Shown piece after piece: positions 1 through 10,300 of a DNA stretch of 64,000 nt. A model generated the notes under the pieces. It saw nothing but the letters and a program-made list of their open reading frames with translations. It did not search any database and was not told the DNA's origin. Position numbers and translations under genes: made by a program. The first letter of the stretch is position 1; each line of letters begins with the position of its first letter. The DNA comes from Dyadobacter sp. NIV53 (GTDB taxonomy: Bacteria; Bacteroidota; Bacteroidia; Cytophagales; Spirosomataceae), in the NCBI RefSeq assembly GCF_019711195.1, contig NZ_CP081299.1, forward strand, positions 3,038,001-3,102,000. The letters are read 5' to 3'.

Positions 1-341
1 GCTTTGTAATATCCGTAAATCGGCTGTCCCCAGTAATACATGCCAACATCTTTGCCTTTTCCAAAATCTCCCCAGTTCGGATTGTCAAAGTCATTTAATA
101 CTTCGGGATGTTTGGAAACAATTTCATGCAGGTCCCAGGATTTCCCCGGTGCTACGTCGTGCCATAAAAAATAAAACATGGCAACCTGCCTGTCGGACTT
201 CGGGTTACCCACTACATCGTTTTGAGGAACAATGCGTCCAAGGTCATCGGTACCCGCCAAAGGCTGTGCGTAGCTAAAATCAGCCAATTGAAAAACAATG
301 ATAAAAAGGATAATGCCTGATCGGATGAATGATTTCAGCAT
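1..341 (-). CDS. Secreted protein of the SUS locus, N-terminal part only (cut by window edge)
   Basis: The gene starts at an ATG at 341 and runs off the left edge, so only about 113 residues are visible. A hydrophobic signal peptide (IILFIIVFQLADF) ends near an AQP cleavage-like site. The mature part has an aromatic-rich strand (MFYFLWHD) and a second one (MYYWGQPIYGYY). From memory, this pattern resembles the N-terminus of large secreted hydrolase-like proteins encoded beside SusC/SusD in Bacteroidota, but no catalytic residue lies in the visible part. It follows the frameshifted susD on the same strand after a 161-bp gap that holds a strong inverted repeat. It is probably the first enzyme or accessory protein of the locus. 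The function is not assigned. Confidence 0.6.
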   Translation of the reverse strand, partial: MLKSFIRSGIILFIIVFQLADFSYAQPLAGTDDLGRIVPQNDVVGNPKSDRQVAMFYFLWHDVAPGKSWDLHEIVSKHPEVLNDFDNPNWGDFGKGKDVGMYYWGQPIYGYYK

Positions 342-419
342 GGTTTTAAGGGGTTTAGGTAAGTATTAAGAGTTTAGGGATATTTTGTAATGAATTATTT
401 CTGATTAACCTGTTGCCAT

Positions 420-460
420 CTGATTGTCTTTTAAAATGTGTTATTTTGAAAGACAATCAG
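420..460. repeat. Inverted repeat between susD and the next gene
   Basis: Two 18-base arms (420-437 and 443-460) pair with one mismatch around a 5-base loop; the outer 12 bases pair perfectly. It lies in the gap between the susD stop (503) and the next gene's start (341). No T-run follows on the minus strand, so it is not a classical terminator. It could be an mRNA stabiliser or an attenuating hairpin that lowers expression of the downstream gene relative to susC/susD. Confidence 0.7.
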
Positions 461-502
461 TGATAAATAGCCAAACTTCATCATTAATAATTAATCAATA
501 TT

Positions 503-2273
503 TCAATCCAGCCATCCCGGATTTTGCCAGTTAGCACCAGATAATCCGATAATTTTATTTGCTTCGCTCTGATCAATCGGATACATCAGATATTTATCTG
601 AAAAAGCGTTTCTGTTTGGAAATTTAAATCTGCTGTATTTAAGAGTTGCGCCGGTTTTTGTGATCCGCATACCGGTTACAAACTTATCAGTATCGGTCAG
701 GATCTTCCAGCGACGGACATCAAAAAAGCGGTGTTCTTCAAAAGCCAGTTCTACACGGCGCTCATTGCGGTATTTCTTCTCAAATGCATCTTTTGACATC
801 CCGGCAGGAAAGCCCGGCATTCCCACTCTTGCACGGACTGCATTAACAGCTTGTCTGGCGCTCATTGAAGCACTGCCAACCGGTACGGCTGCATCAGGCC
901 CTGCTGAATTATAAGCTGACTCTGCAAAATTGAGATACAATTCGCCCAGACGAAATAACCGGATTGCACCATCCGCATCATTTCCCTGTCCTGATCTGAA
1001 ATTGTTGAACTTCCGCAAATAGTATCCAGTCCGGGTCTGTTTCCGGTTTATATCCGAAATCCCTTCCTGCCCGCCTACAAAAGTTTCTACCTTTTTGCCA
1101 TCAGGCTGATCCAGGTTTCGAACCGCTCCATTATAATAAACTGATGCATAAAATCTTGGATCACGGCCGGCATAAGGATTGGCTTCATCGTATTTTGAAG
1201 CTGCATTGATGATCGGTGTCAACCGGTTAGCGTCCGAATATCCTGTAATTGGTGCTTCGCCATTTGCCATTTCGTAACTATCGACAAGCTCTTGCGTCGG
1301 GCAAGGGCCGGTTCTTTCCATTCCGGGATTCGTTGGTAATCCTGCAAAACGCCAAACCTGCATTTTCACTCCCGACTGATAAATAGTTTCTTTGTCTACT
1401 GCCCGCTGGTCGTTGGAACTGGTGAAAGCATACAACGCATAAGCATTCTGAGCAATATCAGCTGCCGGTTTTTCATCAAATAATTTATATCCGTTAGCAA
1501 GGCATTGAGATAAAGCTTCTGCGTTGATCGTTGTAGCATTGGCCCAGGTAAAAGTACCGTCAGACCACAGCGGACTGGCAGCATAAGTAACAGCCTGAGA
1601 TTTGATGGCATATGCAACGGCACGCGTCATAATACCAAACTGATTATCATAAATATCCCACGGAAGCCCGTCGCGTGTTGCGGGATAAGACAATGCAACA
1701 TCACAGTCGGCAAGGATAAATTTGACAACATCGGCAAAAGAGGAGCGTTTGTCCTGCGAAAAATCATGTTCCAGATCCAGCGGTTTATCAAAAATCGGAA
1801 CACCTCCGTAGCGTTTTATGAGTTGCAAATAGTAAAGCGCACGTAAGGTATGTGCCTGTGCGGTCCAGGCTGCTTTTTCACCTTCTGGGTGCATAAACAG
1901 TGGCCGTTTTAATATTTTCAATAAAAACATTACACTTACGAATGCCAGTATAAAGAGAATCCCACGGGCTGCCATCAGAAGCATTAATCTTATAAGTAGC
2001 CGACGTTACATTGCCGCCATACCAGACAATATATTTGGAACCAGGTGTAATATCATCCGCATCCTGGGCTTCGTCTGTATAGGAAGCACGGTCCATATAA
2101 GGTTTGGGAGAATGTCCGTAACACGAATTGAGATAACCGCGGGTCCTGTTATAATCGCTGAAAACCTGGTCCATGGTAATGCGTCCGTCGGTGTCCAGAT
2201 CCAGCTGTCCTTTGCATGAGAAAATCAGCCCAACGGTGGCTATAACAAAGAGAACATTGATATATTTTTTCAT
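503..2273 (-). pseudogene. SusD-like outer-membrane lipoprotein, interrupted by a single-base frameshift
   Basis: The two pieces together make one RagB/SusD protein of about 589 residues, a normal family length. The N-terminal piece starts at 2273 with a lipoprotein signal (lipobox Cys in FSCKG) and the usual LDLDTDGRITMDQVFSD opening. It reads to NVFIENIKTATVYAP, then goes out of frame and stops. The other frame resumes with EGEKAAWTAQAHTLRALYY, the expected next SusD helix, and runs to the C-terminal WQNPGW motif. One extra base near 1886, beside a GGG run, explains the break; the full span is 3n+1 bases. SusD proteins bind glycan on the cell surface and cap the SusC channel. This one is 34 bases downstream of its susC partner. 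It is either a recent pseudogene or a sequence error; the intact remainder favours error. Confidence 0.85.
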
Positions 2274-2307
2274 AATAAAAATCAGATTAATAAATTACTC
2301 CTGCTCA

Positions 2308-5300
2308 TCAGAATACTACACTTACGCCTACATTATAAACCCGGTAAACAGGAAATGACGAATAGGCACTTCCCTCTTTAAATTCCGGCCCGAAATCCTT
2401 GGATTTCATCTTATCCCACGTGATCAGGTTTTGTCCGCTCAGAATAAATTTTACCGTTTGTGCCGAGATCGTTTTTGCCAGGGAAACGGGTAATGTATAC
2501 GCCAGCTGTAAATTTTTCAGGCGCACATACGATCTGTTATAATTAAAATAGTCGTTGTTCTCCTGGTTTACCGTTTTGGCAAGAGAAAGTGCCGGTGCCG
2601 TAATATTATCTCCGTTTGCGTAGCGTTCGGGCGTCCACGCATTACTGTGTAATGAGCCAAAAACACCATCAAAATCCGTTTCATAAACACCCTGCCCGTT
2701 CAAAATAGTAGAATACTGGCCAACTCCCTGAAATAACACGCTCAGATCAAGGCCTTTGTAGGTAATGCCGGCGGACATGGCGTAGGTTGTTCCCGGAATT
2801 ATACCTTTACCGATCGGGGCTTTGTCACGGTCATCAATTTTGCCATCACTATTCAGGTCCCTGTATTTGAGATCACCTAAACGCGGAACTCCAAAACCAT
2901 ATGTCAGATTGCTGTTGTCAAGATCAGACTGGGAATTAAAGAATCCGTTACCGTTGCTGTAATCAACCAGGTAGCCAAACTGCTGTCCGTAAGAATACCC
3001 TTCTTCCCAATTCCGGAATGCGTAATCTGTGGTCCGTAACGCTTCATTTAATTTAATGACCTTGTTTTTTGCATAACTGAACATTCCACCAGCATAAAAG
3101 CTAAAATCCTTATTGATCGTTTTGGTATAATTGGCAGTCAGGTCAACACCTTTGTTTTCAAATATCCCTGCATTGGTCTGCGGATAGTTTGCCAGCGGAA
3201 TACCCTGATAAACCGGAATTGTAGCCAGTGCACTTACAACCATATTATCCATCCGTTCTTTAAACACATCCACCGAAACAGACAGATTTTTGAATAGACC
3301 CAGATCCAAGCCATAGTTTTGCTTGGTAGATATTTCAGCCTTGATATTTGGATTACCAACCTGTCCTTCAACAATATTATACTGCAGAGAACCAATCGGG
3401 CCACCGCCGGTAACTGTTACATTATCAAGATAAGCATAGCGCTGTAAACCGCTCTGATCATTGGCAGTTTTGCCATAAGAAGCCCTTAATTTCAGATTGC
3501 TCAGCCAGTTTACATCCGTTAAAAATGCTTCATTAGAGATAACCCAGGCTGCCGAAATAGCAGGAGTTGTTGTAAACCGGCTGGCTCTTGCATATTGTTC
3601 AGAACCCGAATAACCAAGGTCAACTTTGGCCAGATATCTGTTTGAAAAACCATAACTAGCCTCAAAACCGGAACTAATGCGGTTATAAGGCAACAAACCA
3701 GGTGAGGTGTTATCAGCCTTTGTAAGATTTTGATAAAACATATAAGCCATGCCTCCGATGCTGTGACGCCCAAAATCGCGTCTGTAGTTCATGTTGACCT
3801 TGTAAGTCAGGTGATAATAGTAAGAATGGCTTTTGCCATAAGAAAGGGGTGTATCGTTTTGTGCCCCTTTTTTGATAAAAGAAGGTGTAGAGGACGAATC
3901 ATTTACTACAACATATCTTTCATAATCCTGTGTGGTGCTCAGGCTTCCGACAGAGTTAGTCTGGTAGGCCAGAACGCCGGACAAATTAAGTCCTTTTGTC
4001 AAAAACCCCATGTCCAGATCAAGGCCGAACTGAGAAGTAATGTTGGTCACTGTATGCCTGATATATCCCGTACGGTTCAGCATTCCATAAGTAGGTGATT
4101 CCACGCGTTCGGTAGTAATGACGTGCCCACCCGGATCGAGCACTTCACCATCCGAACCAACAATTTCCGGCGTGGTTGGCCCGTAAGTTGTTGGCGGGAT
4201 CTGGAAAACACTTCCATAAACCGATTCGTTACTTAATCCCGGCGTACGTTCTCTCTTGACATTTCCGCTCAAACGGATAAATGCTTTGAGATATTTATTC
4301 AGGTTCATGTCCACATTGGAGCGGTAATTGACCCAGACATTATTTGCATTGGAATCATATCGCGGCTGATCTGTTTTGAACTGTCCACCCTGGTGCATGA
4401 AGTTGATATTGGAGAAGAACTGTACTTTATCGCTTCCTCCGGTCACATTTACGCTTGCGCGCTGCATAAAGGCAAATGGTTTGATATAGCGTTTATAAGA
4501 ATTATTATTTGGATAAAGATCTCTGTTGGCGCCTGAACGATAACCTTCAATTTGCTGTGGGCTAAACAAATAGTTCTGGCCCAGGCCGTCATTAAAAGCT
4601 GCCTGATTTCTCATTTCCGCATAATCGGCAGAATTGTAAAAAGCCGGTTTGGTCGTTACCTCCTGCATGGACTGGTCAAATCTGGTTTTGATCTGCAATC
4701 CACCCTTTGTACCTCTTTTCGTAGTAACAACAATCAGTCCGTTCGCTCCCTGTATACCGTAAAGTGCCTGGGTCGAGGCATCTTTCAAAATGCTGATGGA
4801 CTCAATTTCGTTGGCTGTTATATAGTCAAGCGTCTGGCTGCTGTTGTAAGAATTAATAATCCCGTCAATCATGACCAGCGGGCCGTTTTTTCTGGCTGCG
4901 GAAAGCCCTCTGATATACAGATCCGTTGTGGCGCGTGATAATTCTGAATACGTTTCCTGTGTTGTAAGTCCTGAAAGCCTTCCTGCCAAAGTTTGGGTAA
5001 GGTTGGCAACCGGTGACTTTTCAAGCTCCTCACCACTTACGGTAGCTACCGATCCGGAAATTTCACTGCGTAACTGCGAGGTGTACCCAAGCTGTACAAT
5101 TTCATCTTTGTGATGCGGATCAACTTTCAGGCTTACATCAACATCCTGGTTTTCTACGATAGCTACTTTTTGCCTGGCAAATCCTTTCACAAAAAAAATG
5201 AGCGATTTACTGTCATCATCTACGCTCATGGTGTATTCTCCTTTTGCATTGGTAGATGTTCCGTTTTTGCCGTTTTCCGAATTAATTTCAACACCTGAAA

Positions 5301-5445
5301 GCGGCCTTCCGAACTCATCTGTAACAAGGCCGTTGATAGAGGCCGATACATCCTGCGCATGAAGCCCGGTCAAAAAGCAAGTCAGCATGAGGATAAACAG
5401 CACTGTTATTCTGATATAAAATTTATGTATCATATTGATTATCAT
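2308..5445 (-). CDS. SusC-like TonB-dependent outer-membrane glycan transporter (second pair)
   Basis: A 1045-residue SusC/RagA-family protein. It has a signal peptide ending at about residue 30 (GLHAQ), a carboxypeptidase-regulatory-like domain at about 35-110, a TonB-box-like stretch (DEIVQLGYT, about 114-122), a plug domain with the SusC signature around MIDGI and DASTQALYGIQGANG, then a long beta-barrel ending in an aromatic residue (GVSVVF). Unlike the other SusC of this locus it has no STN signalling domain, so it is expected to transport without signalling to FecR. The alternative start at 5433 (MIHKF) is equally possible. The gene starts 27 bases after the preceding susD stops, so all four sus genes are probably one operon. 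The plug sequence is more divergent than in typical SusC. Confidence 0.93.
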   Translation of the reverse strand: MIINMIHKFYIRITVLFILMLTCFLTGLHAQDVSASINGLVTDEFGRPLSGVEINSENGKNGTSTNAKGEYTMSVDDDSKSLIFFVKGFARQKVAIVENQDVDVSLKVDPHHKDEIVQLGYTSQLRSEISGSVATVSGEELEKSPVANLTQTLAGRLSGLTTQETYSELSRATTDLYIRGLSAARKNGPLVMIDGIINSYNSSQTLDYITANEIESISILKDASTQALYGIQGANGLIVVTTKRGTKGGLQIKTRFDQSMQEVTTKPAFYNSADYAEMRNQAAFNDGLGQNYLFSPQQIEGYRSGANRDLYPNNNSYKRYIKPFAFMQRASVNVTGGSDKVQFFSNINFMHQGGQFKTDQPRYDSNANNVWVNYRSNVDMNLNKYLKAFIRLSGNVKRERTPGLSNESVYGSVFQIPPTTYGPTTPEIVGSDGEVLDPGGHVITTERVESPTYGMLNRTGYIRHTVTNITSQFGLDLDMGFLTKGLNLSGVLAYQTNSVGSLSTTQDYERYVVVNDSSSTPSFIKKGAQNDTPLSYGKSHSYYYHLTYKVNMNYRRDFGRHSIGGMAYMFYQNLTKADNTSPGLLPYNRISSGFEASYGFSNRYLAKVDLGYSGSEQYARASRFTTTPAISAAWVISNEAFLTDVNWLSNLKLRASYGKTANDQSGLQRYAYLDNVTVTGGGPIGSLQYNIVEGQVGNPNIKAEISTKQNYGLDLGLFKNLSVSVDVFKERMDNMVVSALATIPVYQGIPLANYPQTNAGIFENKGVDLTANYTKTINKDFSFYAGGMFSYAKNKVIKLNEALRTTDYAFRNWEEGYSYGQQFGYLVDYSNGNGFFNSQSDLDNSNLTYGFGVPRLGDLKYRDLNSDGKIDDRDKAPIGKGIIPGTTYAMSAGITYKGLDLSVLFQGVGQYSTILNGQGVYETDFDGVFGSLHSNAWTPERYANGDNITAPALSLAKTVNQENNDYFNYNRSYVRLKNLQLAYTLPVSLAKTISAQTVKFILSGQNLITWDKMKSKDFGPEFKEGSAYSSFPVYRVYNVGVSVVF

Positions 5446-5472
5446 TGAAAGTCAGTTAAAAAACCATTGCTG

Positions 5473-7371
5473 TTACCAACCTGCATTTTGCCAGTCTGAG
5501 CCTGTAATTGCCCTGAGCCGGTTTGCCTCATCCAGCGGCACAGGCACCCATAAAAATTTATTGGTATAATTTTTACGTTCCACATTACGGACATTCCTGC
5601 GGGCGTAACTGTACGTTCCATCAGCTTTCCGGGTAATTTCCATTGCCGTGATCCATCTGTCTGTTTTGGCAAGATCACCCGTCGGAGCTGACCAGCGGCG
5701 CAGATCAAAATACCGGTTTTCTTCCATGGCCAGTTCCACTCTGCGTTCATTCCGGATGCGCTGGATCAGTTCATCTTTCGATAATCCGGCAGGCAGATCA
5801 GGCATTCCGGCTCTTTTGCGGATTTCGTTTACAGCAGCTATTGCCTCGACAGACTGCCCGGCTTCGGCTGCTGCCTCAGCAAAATTCAGGATTATCTCTC
5901 CCAGCCTGAACAGTTTATAATTTGCTCCGCCAATCGGATTGTCGTTTCCTGAATTAGGATGCAGGAATTTTCTTTCATAATAACCTGTACGTGTAGCCTT
6001 TCTGGTAGTCGAATGGATTCCGGTTTGCGGTTCGTTCACATAAGTGGCAATAATTCGTGCGCGGTTTCCGATCGGAGCCGGATAGTTTTCGAATGATTCA
6101 GGTGCTTCTGCAAAATTCCACATGGCTTTCCTTTTTGACCCATTGTAATAAATGGAAGCATAAAAGCGCGGATCCCTGTTTTTGTACGGATCATTCGGAT
6201 TGTAAAGGGTATTAGCTGCGTTGTAATTCGGCTGCAAATGTTTCTCATCCGCATATGGGTTGGCCAGATTCAAAACCGGTTTTCCGTCTATAGTTTCGTA
6301 AGCATCTACCAGTTCCTGAGATGGGCAGGTACCGGATTTATAACCATCCTGAGATCCGATCCCGTCAATATCCCATATATTCCCCTGGCCTTCACGGCTC
6401 TGGAAAATGGTTTCCCTGTCAACCGGGCTGCCGGTGTAAGTCATTGTTTGTGTAAAATATTCGTTGTAGAGCGCTGTATTTACATTTTTGTTGGGGCCTA
6501 AATAAGCATCATCCGACAGATAAGTCTGTGGAAAATTGACTTTATTATACAGCTCGTAACCATTCGCTCTCAGATTGGCAAGAGATGTTTTATTGATCAG
6601 GTAAGCATCCTGCCAAAGATTTGCTCCACCGTTATTAAGCGGACTTGCAGCAAAGAGGATCATCTTGGATTTTACAGCTTCTGCAAGTGCTTTGCTCACA
6701 CGGCCTGCTTCTGCATCCGTTGTAATGCGCCATGGTAATTCGGAAGTAGCAAGCGCAACATCGCAATCTTCAATTATGAATTTTACAACGTCGTAATAAC
6801 TCTCCTTTTTAACACCCGAAAAATCTGCCGAAAATTCGTACGCTTCACGTTCGATAGGCAAAGCCGGTCCAAACCATTTCAGTAATTCTGAATAATAATA
6901 GGCCCGCAGTAAATGTGCTTCGGCTTTCCAGCGATTTCTTTCAGCCGGACTCTTTACAGTTGCCTCATCAATCCGACTAATGAAAATGGTACAGTTACGA
7001 ATGGCTGCCCAATAATTTGCCCAGTAATTACCATTGCCTGCGTCCGCACTGATGTTGGTAATCGGGTGGCTTCCCGCAGATGCATCGCCATTGTACATCC
7101 GTCCCGACATAATCCAGGATTCGGCTTCTGCATCGGTATCCCAGGCGTCGTCACTCCAGTCAACCGGGCCTCTGCTCCAGAAGAAATAACGGGTTCCTTT
7201 TACAGGAATATTGGCATAACAGCTGTTAAGAAAGGCACCAACTTTATTATTATCCTCAAAGATCTGATCCATGGTGAGCTTTCCGTCAGGTGCCATGTCC
7301 AGTGTATCTTTGCACGAACCCAATAGCAGTATCAACACTGTTAATGAGAATGTTATATATCTGATTTTCAT
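5473..7371 (-). CDS. SusD-like outer-membrane glycan-binding lipoprotein (first pair)
   Basis: A 632-residue RagB/SusD protein, intact. It has a lipoprotein signal with a Cys in LLGSCKD, then the usual family opening (LDMAPDGKLTMDQIFED) and TPR-like helices including NRWKAEAHLLRAYYYSELLK. The C-terminal half carries ERRVELAMEENRYFDLRRW, highly typical of SusD, and the chain ends in WQNAGW. It should sit on the outer face of the outer membrane and deliver oligosaccharides to the STN-type SusC encoded 18 bases upstream. It resembles the frameshifted SusD at 503-2273 at both ends, so the two pairs probably arose by duplication or bind related ligands. Confidence 0.95.
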   Translation of the reverse strand: MKIRYITFSLTVLILLLGSCKDTLDMAPDGKLTMDQIFEDNNKVGAFLNSCYANIPVKGTRYFFWSRGPVDWSDDAWDTDAEAESWIMSGRMYNGDASAGSHPITNISADAGNGNYWANYWAAIRNCTIFISRIDEATVKSPAERNRWKAEAHLLRAYYYSELLKWFGPALPIEREAYEFSADFSGVKKESYYDVVKFIIEDCDVALATSELPWRITTDAEAGRVSKALAEAVKSKMILFAASPLNNGGANLWQDAYLINKTSLANLRANGYELYNKVNFPQTYLSDDAYLGPNKNVNTALYNEYFTQTMTYTGSPVDRETIFQSREGQGNIWDIDGIGSQDGYKSGTCPSQELVDAYETIDGKPVLNLANPYADEKHLQPNYNAANTLYNPNDPYKNRDPRFYASIYYNGSKRKAMWNFAEAPESFENYPAPIGNRARIIATYVNEPQTGIHSTTRKATRTGYYERKFLHPNSGNDNPIGGANYKLFRLGEIILNFAEAAAEAGQSVEAIAAVNEIRKRAGMPDLPAGLSKDELIQRIRNERRVELAMEENRYFDLRRWSAPTGDLAKTDRWITAMEITRKADGTYSYARRNVRNVERKNYTNKFLWVPVPLDEANRLRAITGSDWQNAGW

Positions 7372-7389
7372 AATGTTCTGGTTTTGGAA

Positions 7390-10300
7390 TTAGAAAGTAA
7401 TGTTTACACCAAAATTGATCATTCTGGTAACCGGATAACCCAGCGGATCATTATTCTCCGGATCAAGATGGTTCATTCGCAAATGATCCCATGTCAGCAG
7501 GTTTTGTGCACTGGCATAAACTCTCAGCTTCTGAACCCCGATCATCTGAAGCGATGCTTTTGGAAGTGTATAACCCAGCACCAGATTTTTCAAACGCGTA
7601 AATGACCGGTTCATAATAAAAAAGTCATTGGCCGTATGGTTCGTTGTGCTGTGCGTACTCAGCGCGGGATAAGTGATCTTTTCACCATTTGCAAAACGTT
7701 CGGGCGTCCAGGCGGTTTTATGGTAATCGAAGTAAGTACCTCTGATGATGTATTCATATACACCTTGCTGAGCGTAGTTCATGCTATATTTGCCTACACC
7801 CTGAAAAAATGTTGTAAAGTCAAAACCTTTGTAATCGACAGATAGTGAAAGGCCGTAGGTAACGCGTGGAATCCCTGAATATCCGATGGGCGACTGGTCT
7901 TTATCATTAATAACACCGTCCTTGTTTAAATCGACATACTTGAAATCCCCGACACGTGGCTCACCAAAACCGTAAGTGGTTTTGCTTAGGTATGAATCCA
8001 GCTCTTCTTTGGAATTGAAATAACCGTTTCCATTGCTGTAATCAATTTTATAACCCCAAGTCTGCTGCAAAGAAAAACCAGTACTCCTGTATCTGTAAGC
8101 GTAGGTTTCATCACGGCTTACTTCATCCAGGAACTTCACAACATTACGGTTATAACCATAATTACCCCTTACCATAATAGTAAGATCTTTGGCAATAGCT
8201 TTGTTGTAAGTCAGCTCGAATTCATAACCTTTGTTATCAACCAGCCCCATATTCACCTTTGGGATATTACCCAGCGGTACTCCCTGAAATTCAGGAACGG
8301 TCCCTCTGGAAATCAGGATATTACTACGTTTTTCTTTAAAAACATCTACCGATAAGCTCAGGTCCCTGAACAATTGAAGATCAACGCCATAGTTTTGCTT
8401 TTTGGCAACTTCCCAGGTAATGTTCGGATTCCCCAAAAGTCCCTGGCTCACTCCCTGCCCCAACCCTAAACTTGGCAACGAACCTCCTCCCATGGTAATA
8501 TTGCTCTGGTACAAAAACCTTGGGCTGGTTTCCCTTGTTTGCCCCAGAATGTCATTACCTACCTTACCATAAGATGCGCGCAATTTCAGGTTTGTTATGA
8601 ATTTGTTGTTCTTCATAAACTCTTCGTTAGTTACGATCCAGCCGGCCGATACTGCCGGAAAAAAACCGAAACGCTTATCCGGTGCAAACTGTTCGGAACC
8701 GTTGTACCCCATATTAACTTCTGCCAGATAGCGGCTGTCAAAAGCATACGTGGCTCTTGCTGCAACCCCTAATACGTTATAAGGAATTTCACCATTGGTT
8801 GATTCCCAGTTATCGCGCTGTGCCAGGATCATTCCACCTACATCGTGTTTATTTCCAAACAAACGCGAATAATTAAGTGAACCCTGCATGTTAATATTGT
8901 AGCGGGAATTGGCACCTTTAGACAAGGAAAGCAATCTTTCATCCGATCTTTTCACTGCATAGCTCAGCATATCCGTTGTTGTATTCACCTCCGCCAGATA
9001 CAATCGTTCTGACTTGCTTCCCTGCATGGCTGTTGTTGCCCTCGAATCATAGGAGATCATTCCTTTAATACTCAATCCTTTTGCAATCGTATTGCTCAAA
9101 TCCCACTCCATGCCGTACGATGCATTCAGGTTTGACCTTACTTCATTACGATAACCAAACCGGTTCATAATTTCAAATGCAGAACGGTCCATATAACCAG
9201 GGTCAACAATTTGACCGGGAGCTACACCAAATCCGTCGATTGTTACCGGGCCGGGTGTGATCGGAAGTACAGTTTGTGCCTGATAAAGAAGGTCTCTCAT
9301 CATCCAGTTGGTATCATCGCCATACAGCCAGGCTGCCGGCATATTTACCTGCTCAATGTAACTACCGATGTTCAGGAATGCTTTGAGGGAATTGGTAACC
9401 TTGTAATCTATATTAGCCCTGAAATTATACCGGTCCATTTTAGAAGAAGGATCATACCCCAAAACAGATTTTGGCTGGGTATTCAGATTTCCTCCCTGAT
9501 GCAGATAGGCGCCATTTACAAAATATGAAACCTTATCAGTACCACCGCTTACATTCATATTTACACGGGTTTGTGGTGCAAAACGGGAGATGTATTCACG
9601 ATAATAATCATGATCAGGATACATGTAATTTCTCAATTTCGCCTTTGCAGCATATTCAGGATCATTCGGATCCAGTCCGGCCAGCGGATTTGCATATTTA
9701 TCCATGATCTCCTGTGTAAATGGCAGCGGTGTAATTCCATCGTTCTGAGAAGCTTCATTTCTCAGCTTCATATATTCCAGTGAATGAAGGCGTTCAGGTT
9801 CCCTTGTGAAAGATGAATAACTCTGCTCGGCATTTAAAGTCAATGAAGTTTTGCCTGCTACACCACGCTTTGTAGTGATCAGGATCACGCCATTGGCACC
9901 TCTTACGCCAAATACTGCCGTTGCTGATGCATCTTTTAATACCGAAACCGAGGCGACTTCATTGGCATCAAGTGTACGGATATTGTCACGCGGAACTCCG
10001 TCAATCAGAATCAGCGGGCCCGTTCCATTCGTAGTAGCCGCACCACGCAGGTACATGGTGGCATCATCACGCCCCGGCTGTCCGCCACCGGATTGAATGG
10101 AAGTTAATCCCGGAAGGCGGCCAGATAACGCATTGGCTAAACTTGCAGAGGAATTTTGCTGCAATGCTTCACTATTAATGGAAGAGACCGCACCTGTTAC
10201 GGATACTTTTTTCTGTTCACCGAAACCTACTACGACAACTTCTTCCAGTGCCCTTTCGTCAACTTTCAATGTTATGTCCAGCGTAGACATATTCCCGACC

